64,000 nt of DNA. Source: Kitasatospora sp. MMS16-BH015 (GTDB lineage Bacteria; Actinomycetota; Actinomycetes; Streptomycetales; Streptomycetaceae). A program made the position numbers and the translations under genes. How positions within the stretch are numbered: position 1 is the first letter of the stretch; every line of letters begins with the position of its first letter. Below are positions 1 through 7,647 of this stretch, piece after piece. The stretch spans positions 7,703,001 through 7,767,000 of the forward strand of contig NZ_CP025394.1 in the NCBI RefSeq assembly GCF_002943525.1, written 5' to 3'. Below the pieces are notes generated by a model. The model saw only the letters and a list, made by a program, of their open reading frames with translations, had not been told where the DNA came from and did no database searches.

Positions 1-16
1 CCCGACCGGGCCTCGG

Positions 17-310
17 TCAGTCGAGCCCTTCGACGATGCGGAACTCGCGCTCGACGCCGTCGGCCAGCACGGCCAGCGCCTCCTGGTAGGCCGCACTCTC
101 GCGCGCCGCGACGGCCTGCTCGAAGCTGTCGAACTCGATCAGCACGGTGCGCTCGGCGACTCCGCCGTCGTACGCCGCGACCCGACCGCCCCGGACGAAG
201 GTCCGACCGCCCCCGGCCCGGACGGCCGGAGCGGCCAGCTCGTTGTAGGCGGCCAGCTTCTCGGGGTCCGCAATGCTGCGGTAGACGCTGACCCAGTAGC
301 CCTTGGGCAT
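17..310 (-). CDS. DUF1330 family protein
   Basis: This is a 97-residue single-domain protein. It opens with KGYWVSVYRSI and carries the typical DUF1330 stretch LIEFDSFEQAVAAR near residues 57-70, followed by a Y-x-E-A-L segment. Proteins of this family fold as small ferredoxin-like dimers; their biochemical role is not established, so none is assigned. The ATG has a GGAGG about 8 bases upstream, which fixes the start. It appears to be monocistronic. The family is clear; the function is unknown. Confidence 0.85.
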   Translation of the reverse strand: MPKGYWVSVYRSIADPEKLAAYNELAAPAVRAGGGRTFVRGGRVAAYDGGVAERTVLIEFDSFEQAVAARESAAYQEALAVLADGVEREFRIVEGLD

Positions 311-602
311 GGCACGAACCTCCAGTGTCGGGATGAGCGGATCTGCCGTACGCCGGGCCGGCCGCCGGGTCGGCGATGACCATCAGGGCGGTTGCCCGGT
401 CACCGCCGGGCCCCTCGCGGCCCCGGCTTTCGAGCCCCACCAGATGCTCCAGCGCCCCGGCCTCCTGGCCGGAGCGGGGCGCCTCGTCGAGCCCGTGGCG
501 CATGCGCAGGGCGATCTACCCCGTGGTCGCGCCGGTAACCGCCGTCGCGCTTCCGAGCCCCTTTCCGCCCCACCCTCACCGGCGCTCCCGGGTGACGGAG
601 CC

Positions 603-827
603 TCAGGGCCGTCCCTGGTGCTCCTCCCGTGGCTCTCGTCCGGCGATTCCCGCGCCGAAAGCACCGAAGAGGCGGTCGCGAAGGGCGTCGAGGCGCTGGA
701 GGCAGTCGTCCAAGGCGGCGACCGTCGCGCCGGTCTCGTCTCGCAGACGTCGTCCGACGTGGTCCAGCTGGTGCTGGATGTGGTCCCAGCGTGCTTCGGC
801 GGTGGGTTCAGGCGCGTCGTTGGTCAC
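603..827 (-). CDS. small conserved-looking protein downstream of rheA
   Basis: This 74-residue reading frame opens with a GTG preceded by AGGA at 4 bases and overlaps the last 20 bases of the upstream rheA-like gene in another frame. That is the arrangement expected for a translationally coupled second gene. The predicted protein is mostly charged helix (TNDAPEPTAEARWDHIQHQL and onward) with a proline- and arginine-rich tail. I recognise no domain. The balanced composition, unlike the arginine/proline-rich shadow frames around it, argues that it is real. It may be an accessory to the heat-shock repressor, but that is a guess from position only. Confidence 0.5.
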   Translation of the reverse strand: MTNDAPEPTAEARWDHIQHQLDHVGRRLRDETGATVAALDDCLQRLDALRDRLFGAFGAGIAGREPREEHQGRP

Positions 828-1470
828 TGTCCTGGCGGAGCTGGTCGGTGTGGTCGGAGAGGGCGTCGAGGCGGTCCGTGAGCGCCGGGTGGGCGGCTGC
901 GAGGTGGGGGCGGATCTCGGCGAGCGGGGCGAGGAGGCCGGCCGGATCGGGGGCGCCGAGTGCGGTGGTGAGCGCGGCCTGAGCGGCGCGGCCCCGGGGC
1001 GGGAGGCCGGTGAGTGCGAGGGCCTGGGCAGCGAGGACACGCAGGTCGGCAGCGTTCGCACGGGCCCAGTCGTCCACCGTGCGGTCGGCGGCCCGGCGGT
1101 CGCGGACGGCCTTGACCCGCTCGGCGCCGGTGCTCTTCCCGGTGGCCGGGCGCAGTCGCAGGTAGCGGTTCTCGGCGGCTTGACGGCTGGCGACGCCCAT
1201 GGGCCGGGCCAGGTCGGCCCAGGTGGCGCCGGAGGCCCGGGCGGTCTCCACCAGGCCGGCTTCCCAGGTGGCGAGGCGGCCGCGCAGCTCGTGCAGCAGC
1301 AGGACGGCGGCCAAGGCCTGCACCGGGTCGGCCGGGGGTTCGTCGGCCCCCGGTCCGGCGGTCTCGGCGGTGCGCATGGCCTCGTCCATGGCGGCCAGCG
1401 CCGCCGCCGCGGCGAGGAACGACACGGGGTTGTCGCCGTCTTCGGGGCCGGTCGGTCTCGCGCGCACCAT
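808..1470 (-). CDS. rheA: RheA-type HSP18 transcriptional repressor
   Basis: This is a protein of about 220 residues, divergently transcribed from hsp18. It matches the family annotated in Streptomyces as HSP18 transcriptional regulator. In S. albus, RheA is an autoregulated repressor and thermosensor of hsp18. The ATG chosen here has AGGAGA 6-7 bases upstream. An earlier in-frame ATG at 1503 was rejected because it lies inside the operator palindrome. A central HTH-like segment (GATWADLARPMGVASRQAAE, residues about 80-100) is the likely DNA-binding part. The frame overlaps the small gene downstream by 20 bases. Assignment rests on gene position, the operator and remembered family features. 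Confidence 0.8.
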   Translation of the reverse strand: MVRARPTGPEDGDNPVSFLAAAAALAAMDEAMRTAETAGPGADEPPADPVQALAAVLLLHELRGRLATWEAGLVETARASGATWADLARPMGVASRQAAENRYLRLRPATGKSTGAERVKAVRDRRAADRTVDDWARANAADLRVLAAQALALTGLPPRGRAAQAALTTALGAPDPAGLLAPLAEIRPHLAAAHPALTDRLDALSDHTDQLRQDSDQRRA

Positions 1471-1496
1471 TGTCACTCTCCTGGCGACTCTCGCAG

Positions 1497-1525
1497 TTGT
1501 CATCGGATGGATGACATGTTAGAAC
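1497..1525 (+). promoter_or_regulatory. hsp18 promoter overlapped by RheA operator
   Basis: A -35-like TTGTCA (1497-1502) and a -10-like TAGAAC (1520-1525) are separated by 17 bases. Lying across the -35 and spacer is the perfect inverted repeat TGTCATC-N5-GATGACA (1498-1516). This equals the operator I remember for RheA upstream of S. albus hsp18. Repressor bound here would block hsp18 transcription, and being close to the rheA start it would autoregulate rheA too. Confidence 0.8.
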
Positions 1526-1573
1526 GGATTCAGGTGAAGCGCACTGGCACCCACAGTCCTGGAGGTGTTTCGC

Positions 1574-2008
1574 ATGCTGATGCGCACTGACCCGTTCCGC
1601 GATCTGGACCGTCTGACCCAGCAGTTCCTGGGTGCGAACGGCACTTGGTCCCGGCCCGCCCCGATGGCGCTGGACGCCTGCCGTGTCGGGGACGAGTACG
1701 TGATCTGCTTCGACCTGCCGGGCGTGGATCCGGAGGCGATCGACATCGACGTCGAGCGGAACATGCTGACCGTCAAGGCCGAGCGCCGTCCCCGCCACCA
1801 GGGCGAGGACGTGAAGTGGGAGCTGTCCGAGCGCCCGCTCGGCGTGTTCTCCCGGCAGGTCATGCTCTCCGACACCCTCGACCCGGAGGGGATCAGCGCC
1901 GACTACGACGCGGGCGTGCTGACCCTGAAGATCCCGGTCGCCGAGAAGGCCAAGCCGCGCAAGATCGCGATCAGCCACAGCGGCGACCGCAAGCAGATCC
2001 GGGCCTGA
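1574..2008 (+). CDS. hsp18: Hsp20/alpha-crystallin small heat-shock protein HSP18
   Basis: This 144-residue protein has the alpha-crystallin domain typical of Hsp20 chaperones (about residues 35-135). Recognisable elements are the early FDLPGVDPEAIDIDV strand pair, the YDAGVLTLKIPV segment and a short C-terminal tail. It would form cytosolic oligomers that hold unfolding proteins during heat stress without using ATP. The ATG lies 7 bases after GGAGGT; a GTG at 1565 overlaps that ribosome-binding site and is rejected. Regulation is expected through the RheA operator just upstream. Three small genes follow on the same strand and may be co-expressed. Confidence 0.93.
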   Translation: MLMRTDPFRDLDRLTQQFLGANGTWSRPAPMALDACRVGDEYVICFDLPGVDPEAIDIDVERNMLTVKAERRPRHQGEDVKWELSERPLGVFSRQVMLSDTLDPEGISADYDAGVLTLKIPVAEKAKPRKIAISHSGDRKQIRA

Positions 2009-2120
2009 CCGCCCTGGCCGGGCCGTCCCGCGCGCACACCCCCGTCGCGCGGGCGGCCCGCCCTCGCACACCACTCCCGCACCGGCCCGCACGGCGGGCC
2101 CGCGAGGCAGGTGAGGTGCC

Positions 2121-2414
2121 ATGACCAGCAAGGACACCATGGCCGCGGTGGTCCGGGCGTACGGCGATCTCGACCTGGACACCGCGCCTGCCCTGTGCCG
2201 CGACCTCACCGCGGCCCTTCCCCGCCACCGGCAGGTCGTCCTGGACCTGTCCGGGGTGGACTTCATGGACTGCTCGGGCATCGGTGCTCTCGTCCACGCG
2301 CAGAACCAGGCCGACCACCTCGGTGTCGCCCTGGAGGTGCGCGGGGCCGGTCCCGCCGTCCGGCGGCTGATCGAACTGACCGGACTCGGCACCCGGGTGA
2401 CCCTCCGGCCCTGA
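2121..2414 (+). CDS. STAS-domain anti-sigma-factor antagonist-like protein
   Basis: This 97-residue protein is a stand-alone STAS domain. The segment VVLDLSGVDFMDCSGIGALV (residues about 40-59) is the family core, and the Ser in DCSGIG aligns with the serine phosphorylated in SpoIIAA/RsbV antagonists. Such proteins bind HATPase-type anti-sigma factors and release sigma factors. The partner here is unknown; an RsbW-like ATPase lies about 6.5 kb downstream in this window. An AGGTGAGG-like site precedes the ATG. Position after hsp18 suggests a stress role, which is inference. Confidence 0.85.
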   Translation: MTSKDTMAAVVRAYGDLDLDTAPALCRDLTAALPRHRQVVLDLSGVDFMDCSGIGALVHAQNQADHLGVALEVRGAGPAVRRLIELTGLGTRVTLRP

Positions 2415-2455
2415 CCGGACGGCTCCCGCCCGAGCATCCCGAAGGGAGACACAGA

Positions 2456-2860
2456 GTGACACTCCGATGGGAAGCCTTCCTGGATCGCGTCCAGGAGCGC
2501 GGTGCGTACGCCACCCGGGACGAGGCCGAGCGGACGGCGCGCGTCGTCCTGGCCCTGCTCGGCGCCCACCTCCTCGGACAGGTCCGCGCCGACCTCGCCG
2601 CCCGGCTGCCCGAAGCCCTGGCCCTGGTCCTCCTCAACCCGCTGCCCGCCACCGAACCGCTCACCCCCGAACGGTTCGTACGCGCCACCGCCGCCTGGAT
2701 CGAGGGCGCCACCGAGGCCACCGCCGTGTGGGACATCGGCGCCGTCCTGTCCACCGTCGTCGACGCCGCCGGCCAGGACCTCATGCACCACATCCTGCTC
2801 CAACTGCCACCCGGCTACGAGGCGCTGTTCGGCCGACCGGAGCGCGACCTCCGCCCCTGA
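2456..2860 (+). CDS. DUF2267 family protein (first of two)
   Basis: This 134-residue protein starts at a GTG with GGGAGA 7-8 bases upstream. The pattern of a WEAFLDRVQERG opening, a helical ARVVLALLGAHL segment and a final LPPGYEALFG matches the DUF2267 family, whose function is unknown. The same start and end signatures recur in the next gene, so the two look like an old tandem duplication. They follow hsp18 and the STAS gene with short gaps and are probably in the same transcription unit. Confidence 0.8.
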   Translation: MTLRWEAFLDRVQERGAYATRDEAERTARVVLALLGAHLLGQVRADLAARLPEALALVLLNPLPATEPLTPERFVRATAAWIEGATEATAVWDIGAVLSTVVDAAGQDLMHHILLQLPPGYEALFGRPERDLRP

Positions 2861-2910
2861 CCCACCCTCATCCGGCCGCCCCAGGCGGCCCCGACCACCG
2901 AAGGCCCGCC

Positions 2911-3309
2911 ATGACCTGGCACCAACTCCTCGACCACGTCCGCCGGCTCGGCCAGTACGCCACCGAGCAGGAGGCCCAGCAGGCCCTCGACGTCGTCCTC
3001 GGCATACTCGGCTCCCAGCTCGGCGGCGACGAACGCTGCGCCCTCGCCACCGTCCTGCCCGAGCGCGCCCGAGCCACGTTCGTCGCACCGATCCCGCTCA
3101 CCCGGCCTGCCACCGCGCCGGCTTTCGTCGAGGCCGTCGCCCGCAACCTCAACACCACGCTGGCCCAGGCCCGCTGGCACACCTCCACCGTCCTGGCGGC
3201 CCTCGCCGACGCCGCCGGCCCCGACCTCACCGATCGCCTCCTCGCCCACCTGCCCCGCGGCTACGCCTTCCTCTTCGGGCGCGCCGACCTCATCGCCGCA
3301 GCTGCCTGA
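2911..3309 (+). CDS. DUF2267 family protein (second of two)
   Basis: This 132-residue protein is parallel in layout to the preceding one: WHQLLDHVRRLGQYAT opening, VVLGILGSQLGGDER in the middle, and LPRGYAFLFGRADL near the end. It is a DUF2267 member of unknown function. The two copies share the closing LP-x-GY-x-x-LFGR motif but have diverged widely otherwise, so they are unlikely to be simply redundant. It is the last gene before a non-coding stretch of about 770 bases. Confidence 0.8.
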   Translation: MTWHQLLDHVRRLGQYATEQEAQQALDVVLGILGSQLGGDERCALATVLPERARATFVAPIPLTRPATAPAFVEAVARNLNTTLAQARWHTSTVLAALADAAGPDLTDRLLAHLPRGYAFLFGRADLIAAAA

Positions 3310-4081
3310 ACCGGGCGGCACCACACGTCCTGCGGGGCGCAGATTACCTCCCTCTCGGACACCGAAAAATCTATGCTCGCTGGAGTAGACATTGCCCCGC
3401 GGTGTGGTTAGTGTTTCTCTCGTAGACGCGGTCAAGAAGTAACCGCCAGACACGAACTGGCGGGTAGAGTTGGAGAAGTCTGCAGGTCGGCACGGTTGCG
3501 GGATCCTGGCGCCAGGGTTGGTGCAGTAGGCGACAGGGTTGGCAGCCGGGCCGGGTGGCCCGCGGTGATCAGGGGCCGCCACGAGTGGTATCAGCAGTCG
3601 CAGTACGCGGTATCCCAGCAAAGGCGCCAGACTGCGGGCGCGCGTGCTGGGAGTCCGGCAGTGGGGTTCCAAGCCGAGCAGGTGAGCAGGACGGGCGACG
3701 GGGCTGGCTGTCGGACCACGTGGCCCACCAGGGCCCTGGCATGACAGGCAAGTGGCAGTTCAGCAGTACCGAGAAGGTTCGTAGTATCCGCAGTTGGCAG
3801 TATCAGTCCGTGAAGAGGATGAACGGAGGGACAGAGCGCCATCAGGATCGCCCGGCCCGTGAAGACGTCACCCGGGCGGACACCGCAGACCCCCTTTTGA
3901 GTACGAGGACGGTGGTTTCCGGTCACGCATACGCGATCCCTGCATCCCCCCACCGACGGGGAGTTGCGGAACAAGGAACCCGGCCCCGGCCGGTAGATGG
4001 TGTTGTTTCCCCTTCGGGGCCCCGGAGCCGCTTTGGCGCCGGGGCCCCTCGACGCGTTCCCCAGGAACCAAGAGAGGTGCA
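3310..4081 (+). promoter_or_regulatory. long non-coding leader region of the MerR-type gene
   Basis: These 772 bases hold no convincing gene. Composition is clearly less GC-rich than the flanks, and codon-position bias is absent. Visible elements are a 7-bp inverted repeat CCGCCAG/CTGGCGG (3443-3463), two clusters of short GCAGTA/GGTATC/GTAGTAT motifs near 3588-3614 and 3753-3805, a GGGGAGTTGCGGAACAAGG block near 3959, and a strong hairpin right before the downstream start. I read this as promoter plus long 5' untranslated leader, possibly containing a small RNA. Confidence 0.5.
4016..4048 (+). promoter_or_regulatory. strong leader hairpin upstream of the MerR-type gene
   Basis: A perfect 10-bp stem (GGGGCCCCGG / CCGGGGCCCC) continues after one mismatch with GCC/GGC around a GCTTT loop. 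It ends 33 bases before the GTG start and leaves the AGAGAGGT ribosome-binding region single-stranded. No T-tract follows, so an ordinary terminator is less likely than an attenuator, RNA-stability element or temperature-sensitive leader structure. Confidence 0.6.
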
Positions 4082-4441
4082 GTGACTACGACGACCGACA
4101 AGCCCCACACCCCCGACAGCGTCAGCTCGTTCGACGATGACGACTACCCCGCCTACACGATGGGGCGCGCCGCCGAGATGACCGGCACCACCCCAGGCTT
4201 CCTACGCGCCCTGGGCGAGCAGGGCCTCATCACTCCGCTACGCTCCGGCGGCGGCCACCGCCGCTTCTCCCGCTACCAGCTGCGGATCGCGATGCGCGCC
4301 CGCGACCTCGTCGACCAGGGCACCGCCATCGACGCGGCCTGCCGGATCGTCATCCTCGAGGACCAGCTCGAGGAAGCCCTGCGCATCAACGAACAACTGC
4401 GCCGCTCGCAGGCCGGCCCGGAATCCGCAGCCGACACCTGA
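4082..4441 (+). CDS. MerR-type helix-turn-helix regulator
   Basis: This 119-residue protein begins at GTG with AGAGAGGT at the right spacing. After a short acidic N-terminus, residues about 21-80 form a MerR-type winged HTH: YTMGRAAEMTGTTPGFLRAL, then GLITPLRSGGGHRRFSRYQL. A dimerisation helix (ILEDQLEEALRINEQLRRSQ) follows. There is no effector-binding domain, so it resembles the short MerR-like regulators common in Streptomyces. DNA targets are unknown. The very long structured leader suggests post-transcriptional control, and the neighbours (DEAD helicase, cold-shock protein) suggest a temperature-linked role; both are inference. Confidence 0.85.
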   Translation: MTTTTDKPHTPDSVSSFDDDDYPAYTMGRAAEMTGTTPGFLRALGEQGLITPLRSGGGHRRFSRYQLRIAMRARDLVDQGTAIDAACRIVILEDQLEEALRINEQLRRSQAGPESAADT

Positions 4442-4473
4442 TCCGACGACCTCCCCCCGCCTCGTGGACAGGC

Positions 4474-4501
4474 CCGCGGTGAGCGCCAGTGCTCGCCGCG
4501 G
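4474..4501. terminator. hairpin between convergent genes
   Basis: An 11-bp stem CCGCGGTGAGC / GCTCGCCGCGG with one G-T wobble and loop GCCAGT lies between the MerR-type gene and the CBS gene, which converge. It probably terminates the plus-strand transcript. There is no T-tract, as is usual in streptomycetes. Confidence 0.55.
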
Positions 4502-4627
4502 TCTGCCGAGCGCGGGCGGGCCGAGGCGGCGCGGAGTCCCGAGCGGCCGTCCGCGCCGGGTTCGCTCCCGCCGGTAGGTGTGACGGGGCGGGGGATGATC
4601 GGCCGGATGGTCCCTGCGGCTGGGTGC

Positions 4628-5008
4628 TCAGAAGGTGAGCAGGCCGATGGCGTGGCCGTCGTGGTCCACCACCGGCCACGCGTCGAGACGGCGGGCCCGC
4701 ATGGCGGCGGCGGCCGAGGCGGCGGGCAGGTCGGCGGTGGCGAACGGGGCCCGGTCGAGGACGATGTCGCGCACGGCTGTGCGTTCGGTGTACCAGGACC
4801 GGGCCTGGAACGGCGCGAGGTGCAGGCGGGTCAGCAGCCCGGCGCAGCGGCCGTCCTCGTCGCGGACGAGGACGTGGTCTGCGCCGGAGCTCCGCAGGAT
4901 GTCCATCGCCGTGTCGACCATGACGTCGTCACTGATCTGCAGCTCCGGGCGTTTCATGAGGTCGCCGACCGTGGCGGTGGGCACGGGGCTTTCGAGGGTG
5001 CTGAGCAT
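4628..5008 (-). CDS. CBS-pair domain protein
   Basis: This 126-residue protein consists almost entirely of a tandem CBS pair. The first CBS spans residues about 14-70 (VGDLMKRPELQISDDVMVDT ... GADHVLVRDEDGRCAGLLT). The second spans about 77-126 (VRDIVLDRAPF ... LDAWPVVDHDGHAIGLLTF). Such stand-alone pairs bind adenine nucleotides or sense energy and ionic conditions; the ligand here is unknown. The ATG has AAGGAG at 7 bases. It stands upstream of and opposite to the MerR-type gene, and shares its orientation with the helicase gene. Confidence 0.88.
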   Translation of the reverse strand: MLSTLESPVPTATVGDLMKRPELQISDDVMVDTAMDILRSSGADHVLVRDEDGRCAGLLTRLHLAPFQARSWYTERTAVRDIVLDRAPFATADLPAASAAAAMRARRLDAWPVVDHDGHAIGLLTF

Positions 5009-5124
5009 GAGTGGACTCCTTCGCGTCCGTGCCGCCGTCCGTGCCGCCGGTCGGGGCGGGGGTCGGGACACTGGCGGTGGTAAGGGGGACGGCTCTGGCG
5101 AGCGGGCACGGCCCGCGCGGTGTC

Positions 5125-6666
5125 CTACGCGGCGAGGGTGACGCGCCTGGGCGCCGCGTTGCGGGAGCCGGTGGCGGCCTGCGTGTTGCGGCCGGCCTGT
5201 GCGGGGCGGTTGCGGCGGTTGCGGTTCGCGGAGGTGTTGCGGCGGGGGCGTTCGACGACGGGGTCGGGGATCACGGTGGGGATGCCGGTGGGCACGCGGG
5301 CGCCGGTGATGCGGGCCAGCTCCTCGTCGCCGGCGCTGACCCTGGTGGTGACGGGGGTGATGGCGGCGGTGGCCAGCATGCGGGCCATCCCTCGGCGCTG
5401 GTTGGGCAGCACCAGGGTGACGACGGTCCCGGACTCGCCCGCCCGGGCGGTGCGGCCGCCGCGGTGCAGGTAGTCCTTGTGGTCGGTCGGCGGGTCCAGG
5501 TTGACGACCAGATCGAGCCCGTCGACGTGGATGCCGCGGGCGGCGACGTTGGTCGCGATCAGCGCGGTCACCTGGCCGGTGCGGAACTGCTCCAGGGTGC
5601 GGGTGCGCTGGGGCTGGGACTTGCCGCCGTGCAGCGCGGCCGCCTTCACCCCGCTGGCGAGCAGGTCGAGCACCAGGCGGTCGGCGCCGTGCTTGGTGTC
5701 GGTGAACATGATCACCCCGCCCTCGCGGGAGGCGATATGGGCGATCGTGGCGGCCTTGTCGTGGTTCTGCACCTGCAGCACGTGGTGCTCCATGGTGCTG
5801 ACCGCCCCCGCGGACGGGTCCACCGAGTGGGTGACCGGGTCCTTGAGGAAGCGGCGGACCAGGCGGTCGACGTTGCGGTCCAGGGTGGCGGAGAACAACA
5901 TCGTCTGGCCGCCCTCGGCGACCTGGTCGAGCAACTCGGTGACCTGCGGCAGGAACCCCATGTCGGCCATCTGGTCGGCCTCGTCCAGCACCGTGATGCC
6001 GACCTCGTCCAGCCGGCAGTCACCGCGCTGGATCAGGTCCTTGAGGCGTCCGGGGGTGGCCACCACGACCTCCGCACCGCGGTTCAGCGCCTGGGCCTGG
6101 CGGCCGATCGACATCCCGCCGACCACGGTCGCCATCCGCAGGCGCACCGCGTGGGCGAAGGGGGTGAGGGCCTCGGTGACCTGCTGGGCCAGCTCGCGGG
6201 TGGGCACCAGCACCAGTGCCAGCGGGCGGCGCGGCTCGGCCTTCCGCCCGGCGGTGCGGGCCAGCACCGCGAGCCCGAACGCGATGGTCTTGCCGGAGCC
6301 AGTGCGCCCGCGGCCCAGCACGTCACGGCCGGCCAGCGAGTTCGGCAGGGTCGCGGCCTGGATCGGGAACGGGGAGGTGACGCCCTGGCGGGTCAGCACC
6401 GAGAGCAGCGCGCTCGGCATGTCCAGCTCGCCGAAGGACTCGACGGCCGGCAGCGCCGGGGTGGTGCTCACCGGCAGCGCGAACTCGGCGTGCGAGGAGG
6501 AGCCCTGACGGCCGCCCCGACCGGAGGAAGGCCGGCCACCGGCCGGGCGGTCGCCGTAGAAGGAACCGCCACCGGAGCGGGACCCGTGGGTGCCGGCGCC
6601 GGAGCGGGAGCCCGTGGCGGAGCGGGAGTCGGAGCTCCGGTAGGAGGAGCGGCTGGAGCGGTTCAT
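5125..6666 (-). CDS. DEAD-box RNA helicase (RhlE-like)
   Basis: This 513-residue ATP-dependent RNA helicase has a low-complexity Ser/Arg/Gly-rich N-terminus (residues 1-60), a two-RecA core and a basic C-terminal tail. Visible motifs are the Q-motif region (SFGELDMPSAL...PFPIQAATLP), motif I GRTGSGKT, Ia PTRELAQQ, Ib ATPGRL, motif II DEAD, motif III SAT, and IV-VI with VAARGIHVDGLDLVVN and HRGGRTARAG. Motif VI differs slightly from the usual HRIGRTGRAG. It likely unwinds structured mRNA in the cold, consistent with the cold-shock gene on the same strand behind it. It starts with ATG after an AAGGTT-type site. Confidence 0.93.
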   Translation of the reverse strand: MNRSSRSSYRSSDSRSATGSRSGAGTHGSRSGGGSFYGDRPAGGRPSSGRGGRQGSSSHAEFALPVSTTPALPAVESFGELDMPSALLSVLTRQGVTSPFPIQAATLPNSLAGRDVLGRGRTGSGKTIAFGLAVLARTAGRKAEPRRPLALVLVPTRELAQQVTEALTPFAHAVRLRMATVVGGMSIGRQAQALNRGAEVVVATPGRLKDLIQRGDCRLDEVGITVLDEADQMADMGFLPQVTELLDQVAEGGQTMLFSATLDRNVDRLVRRFLKDPVTHSVDPSAGAVSTMEHHVLQVQNHDKAATIAHIASREGGVIMFTDTKHGADRLVLDLLASGVKAAALHGGKSQPQRTRTLEQFRTGQVTALIATNVAARGIHVDGLDLVVNLDPPTDHKDYLHRGGRTARAGESGTVVTLVLPNQRRGMARMLATAAITPVTTRVSAGDEELARITGARVPTGIPTVIPDPVVERPRRNTSANRNRRNRPAQAGRNTQAATGSRNAAPRRVTLAA

Positions 6667-7040
6667 GCGGGGAACCTTCCTCGGGGTGGCACGTCACGAG
6701 GAAGGCTCCGCAGCGCGGAGGCGCCGGGCGGAGCTCGCAAGGAACGGGCCGGAAGTGTGACGGACGGGGCGTGGACGGTAGAACCGTGCGGCACGTCACC
6801 TACGGTCGGCGCTCACCGCGAAGGTGCGGGAGCGAAAGACCTCGAACCGTGAAGCCTCACGGCAGGGCGCCGATCCGGACGCGGCGCCGGGCGTCTCGCG
6901 TGGGGATGGCTGCCGGTGGCGGAGCCAGGGGGCCTGAAAGGCCGGGGCGTGCGTCGTGGCGCAAGGCCGAGGGGCCCGCACCGAGCGTGTACGCGGTGCG
7001 GGCCCCTCGCTGCCGGGCGGGGTGCCTTCAGCAGTAAGAA
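6667..7040. other. intergenic region between helicase and cold-shock genes
   Basis: This stretch holds the helicase promoter region and the cold-shock terminator listed separately. No additional gene or clear repeat is supported. The open frames across it are short and have shadow-type composition. Confidence 0.5.
6969..7008 (-). terminator. cold-shock gene terminator
   Basis: A perfect 15-bp stem GAGGGGCCCGCACCG / CGGTGCGGGCCCCTC with a 10-base loop starts about 30 bases past the cold-shock stop codon. Stability and placement make it the likely terminator of the csp transcript. Confidence 0.75.
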
Positions 7041-7244
7041 CTACAGCGGGCGAATGTTCTCCGCCTGCGGGCCCTTCTGGCCCTGCGTGACGTCGAACTC
7101 GACCTTCTGGCCCTCGAGCAGCTCACGGAAGCCGTTGGCGTTGATGTTCGAGTAGTGGGCGAAGACGTCCGGGCCGCCACCCTCCTGCTCGATGAAGCCG
7201 AAGCCCTTTTCCGCGTTGAACCACTTCACAGTGCCATTAGCCAT
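7041..7244 (-). CDS. cold-shock protein (CspA family)
   Basis: This 67-residue single cold-shock domain carries RNP1 KGFGFIE (residues about 14-20) and RNP2 DVFAHYS (about 26-32) on an OB-fold. It binds single-stranded RNA/DNA and prevents RNA secondary structure at low temperature. The ending GPQAENIRPL is typical of actinobacterial CspA-like proteins. AAGGAGAT lies 7 bases before the ATG, and a small hairpin sits just upstream in the leader. It is on the same strand as the helicase and CBS genes and is a probable functional partner of the helicase. Confidence 0.96.
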   Translation of the reverse strand: MANGTVKWFNAEKGFGFIEQEGGGPDVFAHYSNINANGFRELLEGQKVEFDVTQGQKGPQAENIRPL

Positions 7245-7647
7245 AAAGAAATCTCCTTCAGAGGCTGTCCGAAGCCCGCACTGTGCGGGATCCGAGTGCC
7301 GAGATGATGACCCACCCGGAGAGGAGCCGGGAAACAGAAATGCGCCTGCGAAACATCAGCAGGCGCACACAAAGTTCATGGGAACCACTACTGCAACTGA
7401 GATCGACTCTAGCAGGCCGTGGCCTTCCGTGGTGGATCATTTCCCTCCGGGTTTCGCGGGCGCCTCCTGCGGGGCGCACCGCCTCCGGTGCCCCGATGAG
7501 GCCAACACGCCGCACTGGCAGGAACGTTGAAGGCGTGGCCGGGGGTCGTGTGCGCCTCGGCGGCTCAACCGGCGGAGGCGAGGAGAATGGGACCGGGGCG
7601 CTGTCGAACGGGCCCGGCGCAGCGATTTCTGGCGCATACTGCAGGGA
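7245..7647. other. divergent upstream region of the csp and tudor-like genes
   Basis: A promoter and leader region of about 400 bases. It contains the perfect hairpin CCCGCA-CTG-TGCGGG (7275-7289), about 20 bases upstream of the csp ribosome-binding site. This may be part of the cold-sensitive 5' leader that is usual for csp mRNAs. No further gene is supported. Confidence 0.45.

Noticed and set aside
824..3088. 754-codon minus-strand frame across hsp18 and its neighbours
   Set aside because: Shadow frame without domain, crossing the well-supported hsp18, STAS and DUF2267 genes.
3555..4085. 176-codon frame reaching the MerR-type start
   Set aside because: Composition is not protein-like and the start has no ribosome site; the region is better explained as leader RNA.
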